Positions 37,495 through 44,878 of a stretch of DNA of 64,000 nt are shown here, in pieces. How positions within the stretch are numbered: position 1 is the stretch's first letter; each line of letters begins with the position of its first letter. Under the pieces are notes generated by a model that was not told the origin of the DNA, made no database searches, and saw nothing but the letters and a program-made list of their open reading frames with translations. A program made the position numbers and the translations under genes. This DNA comes from JBMNIZ01 sp050951405 (GTDB taxonomy: Bacteria > Bacillota > DULZ01), in contig JBMNIZ010000012.1 in NCBI GenBank assembly GCA_050951405.1, forward strand, positions 1 to 64,000, given 5' to 3'.

Positions 37495-38088
37495 CTATTT
37501 CATAGCTTTGATCCGAAATTTATGTTCGGTACCAGCCAATAATCGTCTGATATTGGGCCGATGCCGGTAAATAACGAAAAATGCTGCAATACAGGCAATA
37601 AACAGAAGAAGAGCGGATTCTCGGAAAATTAGCATTAAGATAGGCAGCGAAGCTGCTGCAATGATGGAGCCCAACGATACATAACGGGTGAGGGCGATGA
37701 CTAGGATCCAGATCAGGGCGGCGATCAGGATCACTTTCGGAGTTAAGGCCAGGAAAACTCCAGCTCCGGTTGCCACACCCCGGCCCCCTTGAAAGCTCAG
37801 GAAGAGGGACCAGCTGTGACCGATGATGGCAGCCAGGCCTCCCAACAGAGCGGCTTGTTCTCCTCCCAGCCATTTTCCCAGTAAGGCAGCGGTGACGCCC
37901 TTTCCGATATCTCCGATTAAAACTATGCAGCCAGGGTATAAGCCGAGAGTCCGGAACACATTGGTAGTCCCAATATTACCACTTCCGTATTGACGAATAT
38001 CGATTTTTCCCCAATAACGAGCCACCAGAAAACCAATGGGGATGGATCCAAGAATATAGCCCAGGATGATCGCCAAAAGCAGTTTCAA
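37495..38088 (-). CDS. plsY: Glycerol-3-phosphate acyltransferase PlsY
   Basis: Membrane acyl-phosphate-dependent acyltransferase for lysophosphatidate. Family motifs: LGSIPIGFLVAR, GSGNIGTTNVFRTLG, GDIGKGV and GHSWSLFLSFQGGRGVATG. About five membrane segments. A TTG at 38088 is preferred because GAGGGGG lies eight bases upstream; a TTG at 38109 would overlap that site. der lies 28 bp upstream. Confidence 0.92.
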   Translation of the reverse strand: MKLLLAIILGYILGSIPIGFLVARYWGKIDIRQYGSGNIGTTNVFRTLGLYPGCIVLIGDIGKGVTAALLGKWLGGEQAALLGGLAAIIGHSWSLFLSFQGGRGVATGAGVFLALTPKVILIAALIWILVIALTRYVSLGSIIAAASLPILMLIFRESALLLFIACIAAFFVIYRHRPNIRRLLAGTEHKFRIKAMK

Positions 38089-38115
38089 TATTGCTACCCC
38101 CTCGAGCAAGAGAAT

Positions 38116-39432
38116 TCAGCTCCGATCCCGGAATAATAGTCTCAAAGGATTGCCCTCGAAACCGAAGGCTTCCCGGATTTTATTTTCTAGGTACCGCTTA
38201 TAAGAGAAATGAATCAGGTCCGAACGATTGACGAAAAAGACAAAAGTGGGAGGCTGGATCCCCGTTTGCGAACCATAAAAAAACTTAACACTCTGCCCTT
38301 TATATGCAGGAGGCGGATTGAGAGCAATTACTTCTTCCAGGTATTTATTCAGGAGACCGGTTTCCACTCTTTGTTTTGCTTGTTCTGCCACTCGGTCTAC
38401 TATCTTCAAAAGTTTGCCCACTCTTTGACCGCTGACGGCAGAGATAGAAATGATCGGTGCATAAGAAAGAAAAGCCAGCTCTTTGCGAATGACTTCATTA
38501 AATTGGTCAATATTCTTTTGTTCTTTCCTGAGAAGATCCCATTTATTAATCACAAGAATAGAGCCTTTCCCTGCTTCATGGGGTATAGCGGCAATTCTTT
38601 TGTCTTGGCTGGTTACTCCTTCCAGGGCATCCAGTAAAATCAGAGCCACATGGCACCGGTCCACTGCCCGCAGAGTACGAAAAACACTGTATCTTTCCGT
38701 GCTGTGACGAATTTTCCCTTGTCGCCGCAATCCGGCTGTATCAATCAGCACGTAATTGCTCCCTTCCCTGGTTAAACGTGTATCCAAGGCATCCCGGGTA
38801 GTGCCGGGAATGTTCGTGACAATAGCACGGTTTTCCCCTAGTAGATAATTAACCAGGGAAGATTTACCCACATTAGGTTTGCCAATGACGGCCACCTTGG
38901 TGATTTCCTCTTCTTCCCGGTAATCATTTGGTGGAGGCAGGTATTTCAAAATGGTATCCAGCAGGTCCCCCGTGTTCATTCCGTGGGCGGCTGAGATGGG
39001 GATGGGATCTCCCAGACCTAAAGAATAAAATTCAGCAAAATTGAAGTTATCTATGAATTGCTCCACCTTATTGGCCACCAGTATTACTGGTTTGGCGGTT
39101 TTCCTCAAGAGGTCAGCCACGGCCAGATCATCGGGCAGCAAACCGGTTTTGGCATCCACCACGAAAAGAATCACATCAGCTTCTTCTATGGCCAGTTGGG
39201 CTTGCAGGCGAACCTGCTCTTCGATGCTGCCTTCATCAACCTCTTCCAAGATTCCACCGGTATCTACCAGGAGAAAATATTTTCCCAGCCATTCGGCCTC
39301 TTTGTAAATGCGATCCCTGGTAACACCTGGGGTATCTTCAACAATAGATACCCGCCCGCCAACAATCCGATTAAAAAGAGTGGACTTGCCCACATTGGGC
39401 CTTCCCACAACGGCTACAATTGGCTGAGACAT
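38116..39432 (-). CDS. der: Ribosome-associated GTPase Der (EngA)
   Basis: Tandem-GTPase needed for 50S assembly. Two G domains: GRPNVGKSTLFNRIVG with DTPG and NKVE, and GKPNVGKSSLVNYLLG with DTAG and NKWD, then a C-terminal KH-like domain ending in RLLFRDRS. 438 residues. ATG follows GGAGGAGG. Confidence 0.96.
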   Translation of the reverse strand: MSQPIVAVVGRPNVGKSTLFNRIVGGRVSIVEDTPGVTRDRIYKEAEWLGKYFLLVDTGGILEEVDEGSIEEQVRLQAQLAIEEADVILFVVDAKTGLLPDDLAVADLLRKTAKPVILVANKVEQFIDNFNFAEFYSLGLGDPIPISAAHGMNTGDLLDTILKYLPPPNDYREEEEITKVAVIGKPNVGKSSLVNYLLGENRAIVTNIPGTTRDALDTRLTREGSNYVLIDTAGLRRQGKIRHSTERYSVFRTLRAVDRCHVALILLDALEGVTSQDKRIAAIPHEAGKGSILVINKWDLLRKEQKNIDQFNEVIRKELAFLSYAPIISISAVSGQRVGKLLKIVDRVAEQAKQRVETGLLNKYLEEVIALNPPPAYKGQSVKFFYGSQTGIQPPTFVFFVNRSDLIHFSYKRYLENKIREAFGFEGNPLRLLFRDRS

Positions 39433-39458
39433 TGATATCCCTCCTCCGGAAAAACCGT

Positions 39459-40805
39459 CTATCGGCTTTTTTCCAGGCCCAAAATATACCCGGCCAAGCT
39501 GGAACCGGAATTGGGCAAAACTTTGATTGGTGTTTTCAGCTGATATTCTATTTCTTCCACAGTCAGGTTGTCCAAAGTCATACCGTCTGCATTAAACATT
39601 ATTTCGGAAAGCAGAACAGTCGGTTTCTTCCCTTTTAACGCCAACAAAGGTTGAAGGCCGTCAATCAGATCTTTTCCCGTGATTAATCCGGTGACAGTCA
39701 CATCCGGACCGAAAAAATGATTCTCAATGGGGACTATTTTCAGCCGATTGCTTCCCAAGAGGCGGTTTAAATCATCGGCTATCATTTCCAAAAACCGAAC
39801 AGCTGATTTTCCCGTACCCAACAAAAAGTTTTCCGCCAAGGATTGGGGATGACGGTCCGGTAAAGTACGGCGGAAGGATGTGTATTCATCCAAAAACAAC
39901 CTGACGATACCCACGCCATTTTCCAATTGGGGGTATTCTTCATAGGCATCTCCTGAGGGCAACTCCTTTTCCGCCAGCAAATAAAACTCATCAGCGGGAA
40001 AAACAAAACGGGAGCCAAAGGTGGCCAGATATTTTTGCTGAAAACCTTCAATGATTTGCAGGATTTGCGATGCTTCTGCTCCTGTTGCTCTGCGGAGCTT
40101 GGGAAGTCCTGCCCGATATTTGGTCAGGCCCACCGGGACTACAGCCACGGACTGGACCTGGGGCCACAATGCAGCCAGATCCTGGATGGTTTTTTCCAGT
40201 CTCCCGCCATCGTTAATTCCCGGGCAAAGGACAATTTGAGCATGGATGACAATACCCTGTTCGGTTAAAAACTGCAGTTGTTGCAAAATGCCTCCGGCCT
40301 TCTTATTTCCCATTAAGACTATTCTTAAATCCGGGTCGGTGGTATGAACAGAAACATAAAGAGGGCTCAAACGCAGAGAAATAATCCGATCCAAATCTTT
40401 TCGATCAAGGTTGGTCAGACTGATGAAATTTCCGGCCAGAAAGGAGTGTCTGTAATCGTCGTCTTTGACATAGAGACTTTTTCTCATGCCTGGAGGCATT
40501 TGATCAACAAAACAAAAAAGGCACCGATTCCGGCACTGTTTGATTCCATCAGAAGTCATTTCGCGAAAAGCTAGTCCCAGGTCTTGATCATACTCCTTGT
40601 CAATCTGATAAGTGGCAAAAGAGCCATCGTCCTTTTGCACTAGCATTTCGACAAATTCTTCGGTAATATGCAATTTATAATCAATCAAGTCTTTAATTGG
40701 TTTTCCGTTAATGGAAATAAGACGATCCCCCGACATTAAACCCAAGCCTTCGCCCAAACTGCCGGGGGCTACTTCTTGAATAATCATTCCCCGAAAATCA
40801 GCCAA
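39459..40805 (-). CDS. DUF512 radical SAM protein with PDZ domain
   Basis: Conserved Firmicutes/Cyanobacteria protein of unknown substrate. An N-terminal PDZ-like domain (VAPGSLGEGLGLMSGDRLIS) precedes a radical-SAM core with CRNRCLFCFVDQMP (CxxxCxxC) and a C-terminal DUF512 region with GTGKSAVRFLE and KVLPNSGSSLAGYILG. About 448 residues. A TTG at 40805 has GAGGTG seven bases upstream; an ATG at 40841 is the alternative. It precedes der, a recurrent neighbour. Confidence 0.88.
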   Translation of the reverse strand: MADFRGMIIQEVAPGSLGEGLGLMSGDRLISINGKPIKDLIDYKLHITEEFVEMLVQKDDGSFATYQIDKEYDQDLGLAFREMTSDGIKQCRNRCLFCFVDQMPPGMRKSLYVKDDDYRHSFLAGNFISLTNLDRKDLDRIISLRLSPLYVSVHTTDPDLRIVLMGNKKAGGILQQLQFLTEQGIVIHAQIVLCPGINDGGRLEKTIQDLAALWPQVQSVAVVPVGLTKYRAGLPKLRRATGAEASQILQIIEGFQQKYLATFGSRFVFPADEFYLLAEKELPSGDAYEEYPQLENGVGIVRLFLDEYTSFRRTLPDRHPQSLAENFLLGTGKSAVRFLEMIADDLNRLLGSNRLKIVPIENHFFGPDVTVTGLITGKDLIDGLQPLLALKGKKPTVLLSEIMFNADGMTLDNLTVEEIEYQLKTPIKVLPNSGSSLAGYILGLEKSR

Positions 40806-40927
40806 ATAGCAACACCTCTTATCACCAACATTATCCAACATAATCTAATAGGCGTCAAGTCAAGCCGTCATCGGGGGACTGTTTGGATCTTTCCCGGCAT
40901 GAGTCATTTTTACCATACTTTCTTTAA

Positions 40928-40956
40928 TTTTAAAAACAGGGGTTATCCCCTGTTTT
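40928..40956. terminator. Bidirectional terminator after spoIIP
   Basis: AAAACAGGGG/CCCCTGTTTT stem with a 2-4 base loop and T runs on both sides. Confidence 0.85.
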
Positions 40957-40987
40957 CAACGTTTTCCATCGCCTGTTTAAACATTGC

Positions 40988-41083
40988 TTACCGGCCCTGC
41001 AAAATTTGTAACGGAGTTGGGGTCGCTACGGCAACGACGCCATCTCGGATGAGAATCTGTTCTTTACCCGGCTTCTTCATCAT
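40988..41083 (-). CDS. Possible 31-residue small protein overlapping spoIIP
   Basis: Begins ATGATGAAGAAG inside the spoIIP 3' end, with AAGGAAGG close upstream, and reads MMKKPGKEQILIRDGVVAVA then ends LQILQGR before TAA. The composition looks protein-like and the frame covers the otherwise empty gap before the terminator. It is too short to classify; it may also be a displaced C-terminus if spoIIP carried a frameshift. Confidence 0.35.
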   Translation of the reverse strand: MMKKPGKEQILIRDGVVAVATPTPLQILQGR

Positions 41084-42293
41084 TGCCTTCCTTTTTGTCT
41101 TCCGGTCCATCAGTGGTAAGGGGGGCTCCTTTGCGGGAAGGAGCTCCCAGAAGATCCTTCCATTCTGAAGATGACAGCTGTTTCAGCTTTTGCAGGGAGC
41201 CTTTTAGGCTTCCCGTACTGACCAGAAGAAAAAGCCCCCCTCCTACCAAAGCCAACCCCAAAAGTATCCACAGGCTGGACCAGTCAGCTTGAGTGCCGCC
41301 CGCATCCGGCGGAGAGCTCGCCTTTCCTCCCGTAATACCCAGCACCACTGGAATGGCATCACCAAAAAGGTGGATGCCTTTTTCTGCTAGACGGCGGTCA
41401 TTAGTGTAAGTCCCTACCTCCAATAAGATTGACCGGGGAGAAAGATCCTGGTTGTAGTTGCCTTTGGCCAGGAAAATCCCTTTGATCAAACCCGGATAGT
41501 ACTCGTCCAGTTCTGCCTTGATCTTTTTGGCAAAATCAAGGTTGGACTGCATATTGGCATTTTGCCGTCCTACCACCATTCGGATTTGCGCCACATCCAC
41601 TCCCGTTACCTGTTCATGATAAAAATCCGGGTCGGGCACCCCGTCTCGGTGAATATCAATAATGGCGGCGGGTCCCTCTTTGAGCAGATTGAGGGCGGTT
41701 CGTCTTGACCGACGATAAGCCCCTGCATCATGGGGCTCATGAGGCGTTGTATCGTGAATGACCCGGATCCCTTTTTCCTCCAGTTTGGCTGCTAATTTCT
41801 CGCCCACTTTAAAAATACCTCCCTCGCCGGGAATGCTTTCCGTACCTTCCGTGGGCAAATAAGATTCATCCGAATGGGTATGGTAAAGGGCAATTGCTTT
41901 GTTGGCATTGTTTTTGGTTTGGATCGGAATGGCTTCCACCGGGGACAATGCTCGGCTACTTTCCTGCAAAGCGTTGTCGCTAATGAGTATGGCCAAAGCC
42001 CGGTTTTCTTCCACCCTTTCAACTCGATAATGCCTGTTATCTTGAGCAATAAATTCATCTCCCGGATAAATAGTTCGGGCTGTCTTGTCAAGTATCCGAT
42101 CCTTCTCATCCACAATGGTAAAATAGCTACCATCGGTTCTCTCTTCTTCCCATAAACCCAGTTCCGGGATGTCCAGCGGCAAGGAAGAAGCGCTCCTTGC
42201 CTGGAAGGGAAGGTCTATTCCTTTCCCCAGTATTGTCAGAGCGAACAATCCGGTAAGGATGGCAGCTAAGCCCAGGAATGATCTTTTATTCAT
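41064..42293 (-). CDS. spoIIP: Stage II sporulation protein P
   Basis: Cell-wall amidase/endopeptidase of the engulfment DMP complex. An N-terminal membrane anchor (LGLAAILTGLFALTILGKG) precedes the catalytic region with IALYHTHSDESYLP, DIHRDGVPD and SILLEVGTYTND; a second hydrophobic segment (WILLGLALVGGGLFLLVST) lies near the C-terminus. About 409 residues. ATG at 42293 overlaps the DUF1614 end by 8 bp, with AGGGGAAAG upstream. Confidence 0.92.
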   Translation of the reverse strand: MNKRSFLGLAAILTGLFALTILGKGIDLPFQARSASSLPLDIPELGLWEEERTDGSYFTIVDEKDRILDKTARTIYPGDEFIAQDNRHYRVERVEENRALAILISDNALQESSRALSPVEAIPIQTKNNANKAIALYHTHSDESYLPTEGTESIPGEGGIFKVGEKLAAKLEEKGIRVIHDTTPHEPHDAGAYRRSRRTALNLLKEGPAAIIDIHRDGVPDPDFYHEQVTGVDVAQIRMVVGRQNANMQSNLDFAKKIKAELDEYYPGLIKGIFLAKGNYNQDLSPRSILLEVGTYTNDRRLAEKGIHLFGDAIPVVLGITGGKASSPPDAGGTQADWSSLWILLGLALVGGGLFLLVSTGSLKGSLQKLKQLSSSEWKDLLGAPSRKGAPLTTDGPEDKKEGNDEEAG

Positions 42294-43023
42294 CTTGTTC
42301 TTTCCCCTCTTGGTAATTTTCTGGTTTCCTGGCAGTTTTGGGCCGGACACCATCTAAGGCCTTTAACAATGGGGCGGGACGCCCTTCAGTTTCCGGGCCA
42401 CCTTGAAGCCTTTCCCTGCTTTCTCCCACAATTTCTGCCAGTAAAACGGCGGCAATTCCAGCCAGAATAATGGCATCGAAAGCGCCTGCCCCGCCGATGG
42501 CCACTCTTCCGGGTATGTTGGCCCTGAGCAGTCTAAGAAAGTCAATGACATCAAGGCTGATGACGCCCAGAGTAGCGGCGATGAAGGAAGACCGCCTGGA
42601 TCTGCCCGCCAGGTAACCGATGGAAGCAGCGATAAGAGGATAAGTATACAAAGGATCCAAAAAATCCCTACCTGTTTCCCAAGGATCGGCAGCCAGGAGA
42701 TAAGTATTCACTAGAAAAATCGTCAGTCCGGTAATAGTAGTGGCTATTAAAGCGCGGATCCATTCTTTGGTTGATCCGGCTTTGATCAGAAGATAAATGG
42801 CCAAGCCCACAGGTACCAGGGCGCCCCCCACATTGACCGACAAGTTGAGAGGGGCCTGCAGTAAAGGGATATCAATAAAACTGCCGGCAATGATGGCTGC
42901 TATGATGATAAGGGCGGTTTTGTCAGAAAGCTGTAATCGGTCAAGAACTCGGTGGGCCAATCCGAAGTAGATGAGGATGGAGATAATGATCAATAAGATG
43001 GTGCCTATTGGATATCCAGTCAT
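42286..43023 (-). CDS. DUF1614 multi-pass membrane protein
   Basis: 245 residues with about seven hydrophobic segments and the region GGALVPVGLAIYLL, then GRVAIGGAGAFDAIILAGI, typical of DUF1614. A charged cytosolic tail follows. It is translationally coupled to spoIIP, so a sporulation role is likely but not established. Confidence 0.8.
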   Translation of the reverse strand: MTGYPIGTILLIIISILIYFGLAHRVLDRLQLSDKTALIIIAAIIAGSFIDIPLLQAPLNLSVNVGGALVPVGLAIYLLIKAGSTKEWIRALIATTITGLTIFLVNTYLLAADPWETGRDFLDPLYTYPLIAASIGYLAGRSRRSSFIAATLGVISLDVIDFLRLLRANIPGRVAIGGAGAFDAIILAGIAAVLLAEIVGESRERLQGGPETEGRPAPLLKALDGVRPKTARKPENYQEGKEQDE

Positions 43024-43095
43024 AAGCCTGCCCTACTCCTTTTTCTTGTAATCCATCAATATTTAGATTGCCCCTCCCCAATTCAAATATGCAAA

Positions 43096-43117
43096 AAAGG
43101 CCGTGAAAACGGCCTTA
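43096..43117 (-). repeat. Left copy of the duplicated terminator (IS1182-like target)
   Basis: 22-bp sequence containing the AAGGCCGT/ACGGCCTT hairpin, identical to 44817-44838. On the minus strand it is followed by TTTTTTGC, so this copy keeps the T tract of the original terminator. Confidence 0.9.
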
Positions 43118-43140
43118 CAGACTGTAGACAAAGTCTTATG

Positions 43141-43175
43141 AAATGCAAACCTTGGCCGATCCTTGGTTTGCATTT
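43141..43175. terminator. Hairpin at the left end of the IS1182-like element
   Basis: AAATGCAAACC/GGTTTGCATTT, 11 bp perfect, followed by TTCATTTATA. It may block outside transcription from entering the transposase gene. Confidence 0.6.
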
Positions 43176-43306
43176 TCATTTATAATTCATAATTGCCGTG
43201 CGCAAAAAATCTTTGGCAAAAGTGTAAAAAAGCCAGTAATTGCAGGCATTTTCAGCCCTTTTAACGAAATTATATTATGGGAAAAGCCAATAGCCGGGGT
43301 GATAAA

Positions 43307-44794
43307 ATGCTTGCGAAAAAAGACCGTGAAGCTGTTAACCAAATGGAAATTGTTTGCATAGACAGCCTGGTTCCGGAAAACCATCTGCTTAGAGCCGTCC
43401 AGGAGAGTATTGACTTTAGCTTCATCTATGATGAAGTAAAAGACCTGTATTCAGAAAACCATGGCCGTCCCAGTGTAGATCCGGTTGTTCTAATTAAGCT
43501 GTTGATCCTGCAGGCACTCTATGGCATCCGTTCAATGCGGCAGACCATAGAAGAGGTAAAAGTAAACGTCGCTTACCGCTGGTTTCTGGGATATGGCTTG
43601 CAGGAGCAGATCCCTCACTTCTCTACCTTTGGCAAGAATTACGTGAGACGGTTTCAGGAAAGCGACATTTTTGAAAAAATTTTTGCGCGTGTTCTCGAAG
43701 AAGCCATTAACTGCGGGTTTCTCAACACCAGCGCCATTTTCATTGATGCCACTCATGTCAAAGCCAGCGCCAATAAGAAGAAGTACATCAAAAAAATGGT
43801 CAGGCATCGTGTACATAAATACAAACGTGATTTGCTTTATGAAATTAACGAGGATCGGAAATCCCATGGCAAGGAACCGTTTGCTGATGATGAAGACGAA
43901 GGCAATGATTCCGGAGATGAAGGAGGCACCCCGGCTGACGGCGGCAAGGAACGAGAAGTCATAGAAAGTACAACAGACCCGGAAAGCGGCATGTTCTACA
44001 AGAGTGAAAAGGAGAAATGCTTTGCCTATACTGTAACCGTTGCCTGTGATATGAATAATTTTGTCTTGGGATTAAAAGCAGCTCCCGGCAATGTTCACGA
44101 CAGCCAGGTTTTCTCCGATGTTTTCCAGCAAGTCATTGAACAGCACCCCGAAGTCGAGTCTGTAGTTACAGATTCTGCATACAAAACCCCGGCCATCTGC
44201 CGGGAGATAGTCGAAGCCGGCAAAGATCCTATCATGCCGTACAAGCGCCCTATGACAAAGAAGGGCTATTTCAGAAAACGTGATTATGTTTATGATGAAT
44301 ACTACGATTGCTACATTTGCCCCAATAACCAGATTTTAAAGTACAGCACCACCAACCGGGATGGTTACCGTGAATACAAGAGTGATCCTAAAATTTGCAT
44401 CGGCTGTGAGCATAGAATGAAGTGCACACAGAGCAAAAATTTTACCAAGGTTATCACCCGTCATTTATGGGAGCCTTATGTGGAAATAGCTGAAGATCTT
44501 AGGTACACCGATCGAGGCAAAGAACTTTATCGTAAGCGCGGCGAGACAATTGAGCGTGTTTTTGCCGATGCCAAAGAAAAACATGGGATGCGCTACACGC
44601 AGCTTCGAGGCTTGAGAAAAGTGCAGCACTATCTCACGCTTCTTTTTGCATGCATGAATCTGAAAAAGCTGGCCATGTGGAAGCGGAAACAACGGACATT
44701 ACCGCCCACAACCTCCCCGCTGCAGGAGGTGCTCTCTAATATTTCAGCAATTTTATGTTTAAAAAGAATTTGGCCTTTAGGTTTTGCTTCCTAA
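43307..44794 (+). CDS. IS1182-family transposase
   Basis: 495-residue DDE transposase: N-terminal DUF772-like region (PSVDPVVLIKLLILQALYGI), FIDATHVKAS (first D), VVTDSAYKTP (second D) and a C-terminal GETIERVFADAKEKHGMRYT (E). A cysteine cluster CYICPNN..CIGCEHRMKC lies before it. ATG at 43307 follows GGGGTGA; an ATG at 43277 is also open. An acidic insertion (DDEDEGNDSGDE) sits mid-protein. Confidence 0.93.
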   Translation: MLAKKDREAVNQMEIVCIDSLVPENHLLRAVQESIDFSFIYDEVKDLYSENHGRPSVDPVVLIKLLILQALYGIRSMRQTIEEVKVNVAYRWFLGYGLQEQIPHFSTFGKNYVRRFQESDIFEKIFARVLEEAINCGFLNTSAIFIDATHVKASANKKKYIKKMVRHRVHKYKRDLLYEINEDRKSHGKEPFADDEDEGNDSGDEGGTPADGGKEREVIESTTDPESGMFYKSEKEKCFAYTVTVACDMNNFVLGLKAAPGNVHDSQVFSDVFQQVIEQHPEVESVVTDSAYKTPAICREIVEAGKDPIMPYKRPMTKKGYFRKRDYVYDEYYDCYICPNNQILKYSTTNRDGYREYKSDPKICIGCEHRMKCTQSKNFTKVITRHLWEPYVEIAEDLRYTDRGKELYRKRGETIERVFADAKEKHGMRYTQLRGLRKVQHYLTLLFACMNLKKLAMWKRKQRTLPPTTSPLQEVLSNISAILCLKRIWPLGFAS

Positions 44795-44805
44795 AGGCCA
44801 TTTTT
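44771..44805 (+). terminator. Terminator of the IS1182-like transposase
   Basis: GGCCTTTAGG/CCTAAAGGCC stem around TTTTGCTT, followed by ATTTTTGT; it overlaps the stop codon region. Confidence 0.85.
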
Positions 44806-44816
44806 GTCTACAGTCT

Positions 44817-44838
44817 GAAAGGCCGTGAAAACGGCCTT
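44817..44838 (-). terminator. Right copy of the duplicated hairpin, terminator of ispH-rpsA
   Basis: Minus-strand TAAGGCCGTTTTCACGGCCT stem 40 bp after the ispH-rpsA stop. The IS interrupts it after three Ts, so the U tract is cut short; its intact partner is at 43096-43117. Confidence 0.8.
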
Positions 44839-44878
44839 AGAGTATTATTCTTAAGATAAGTTAAATAAGATCTATGGT

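Larger units (their letters stand above)
43118..44816 (+). mobile_element. IS1182-like insertion sequence
   Basis: 1699 bp bounded by perfect 15-bp inverted repeats CAGACTGTAGACAAA and flanked by a 22-bp direct repeat that is itself a terminator hairpin. One open transposase gene is enclosed by a hairpin on the left (43141-43175) and a terminator on the right (44771-44805). Confidence 0.9.
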
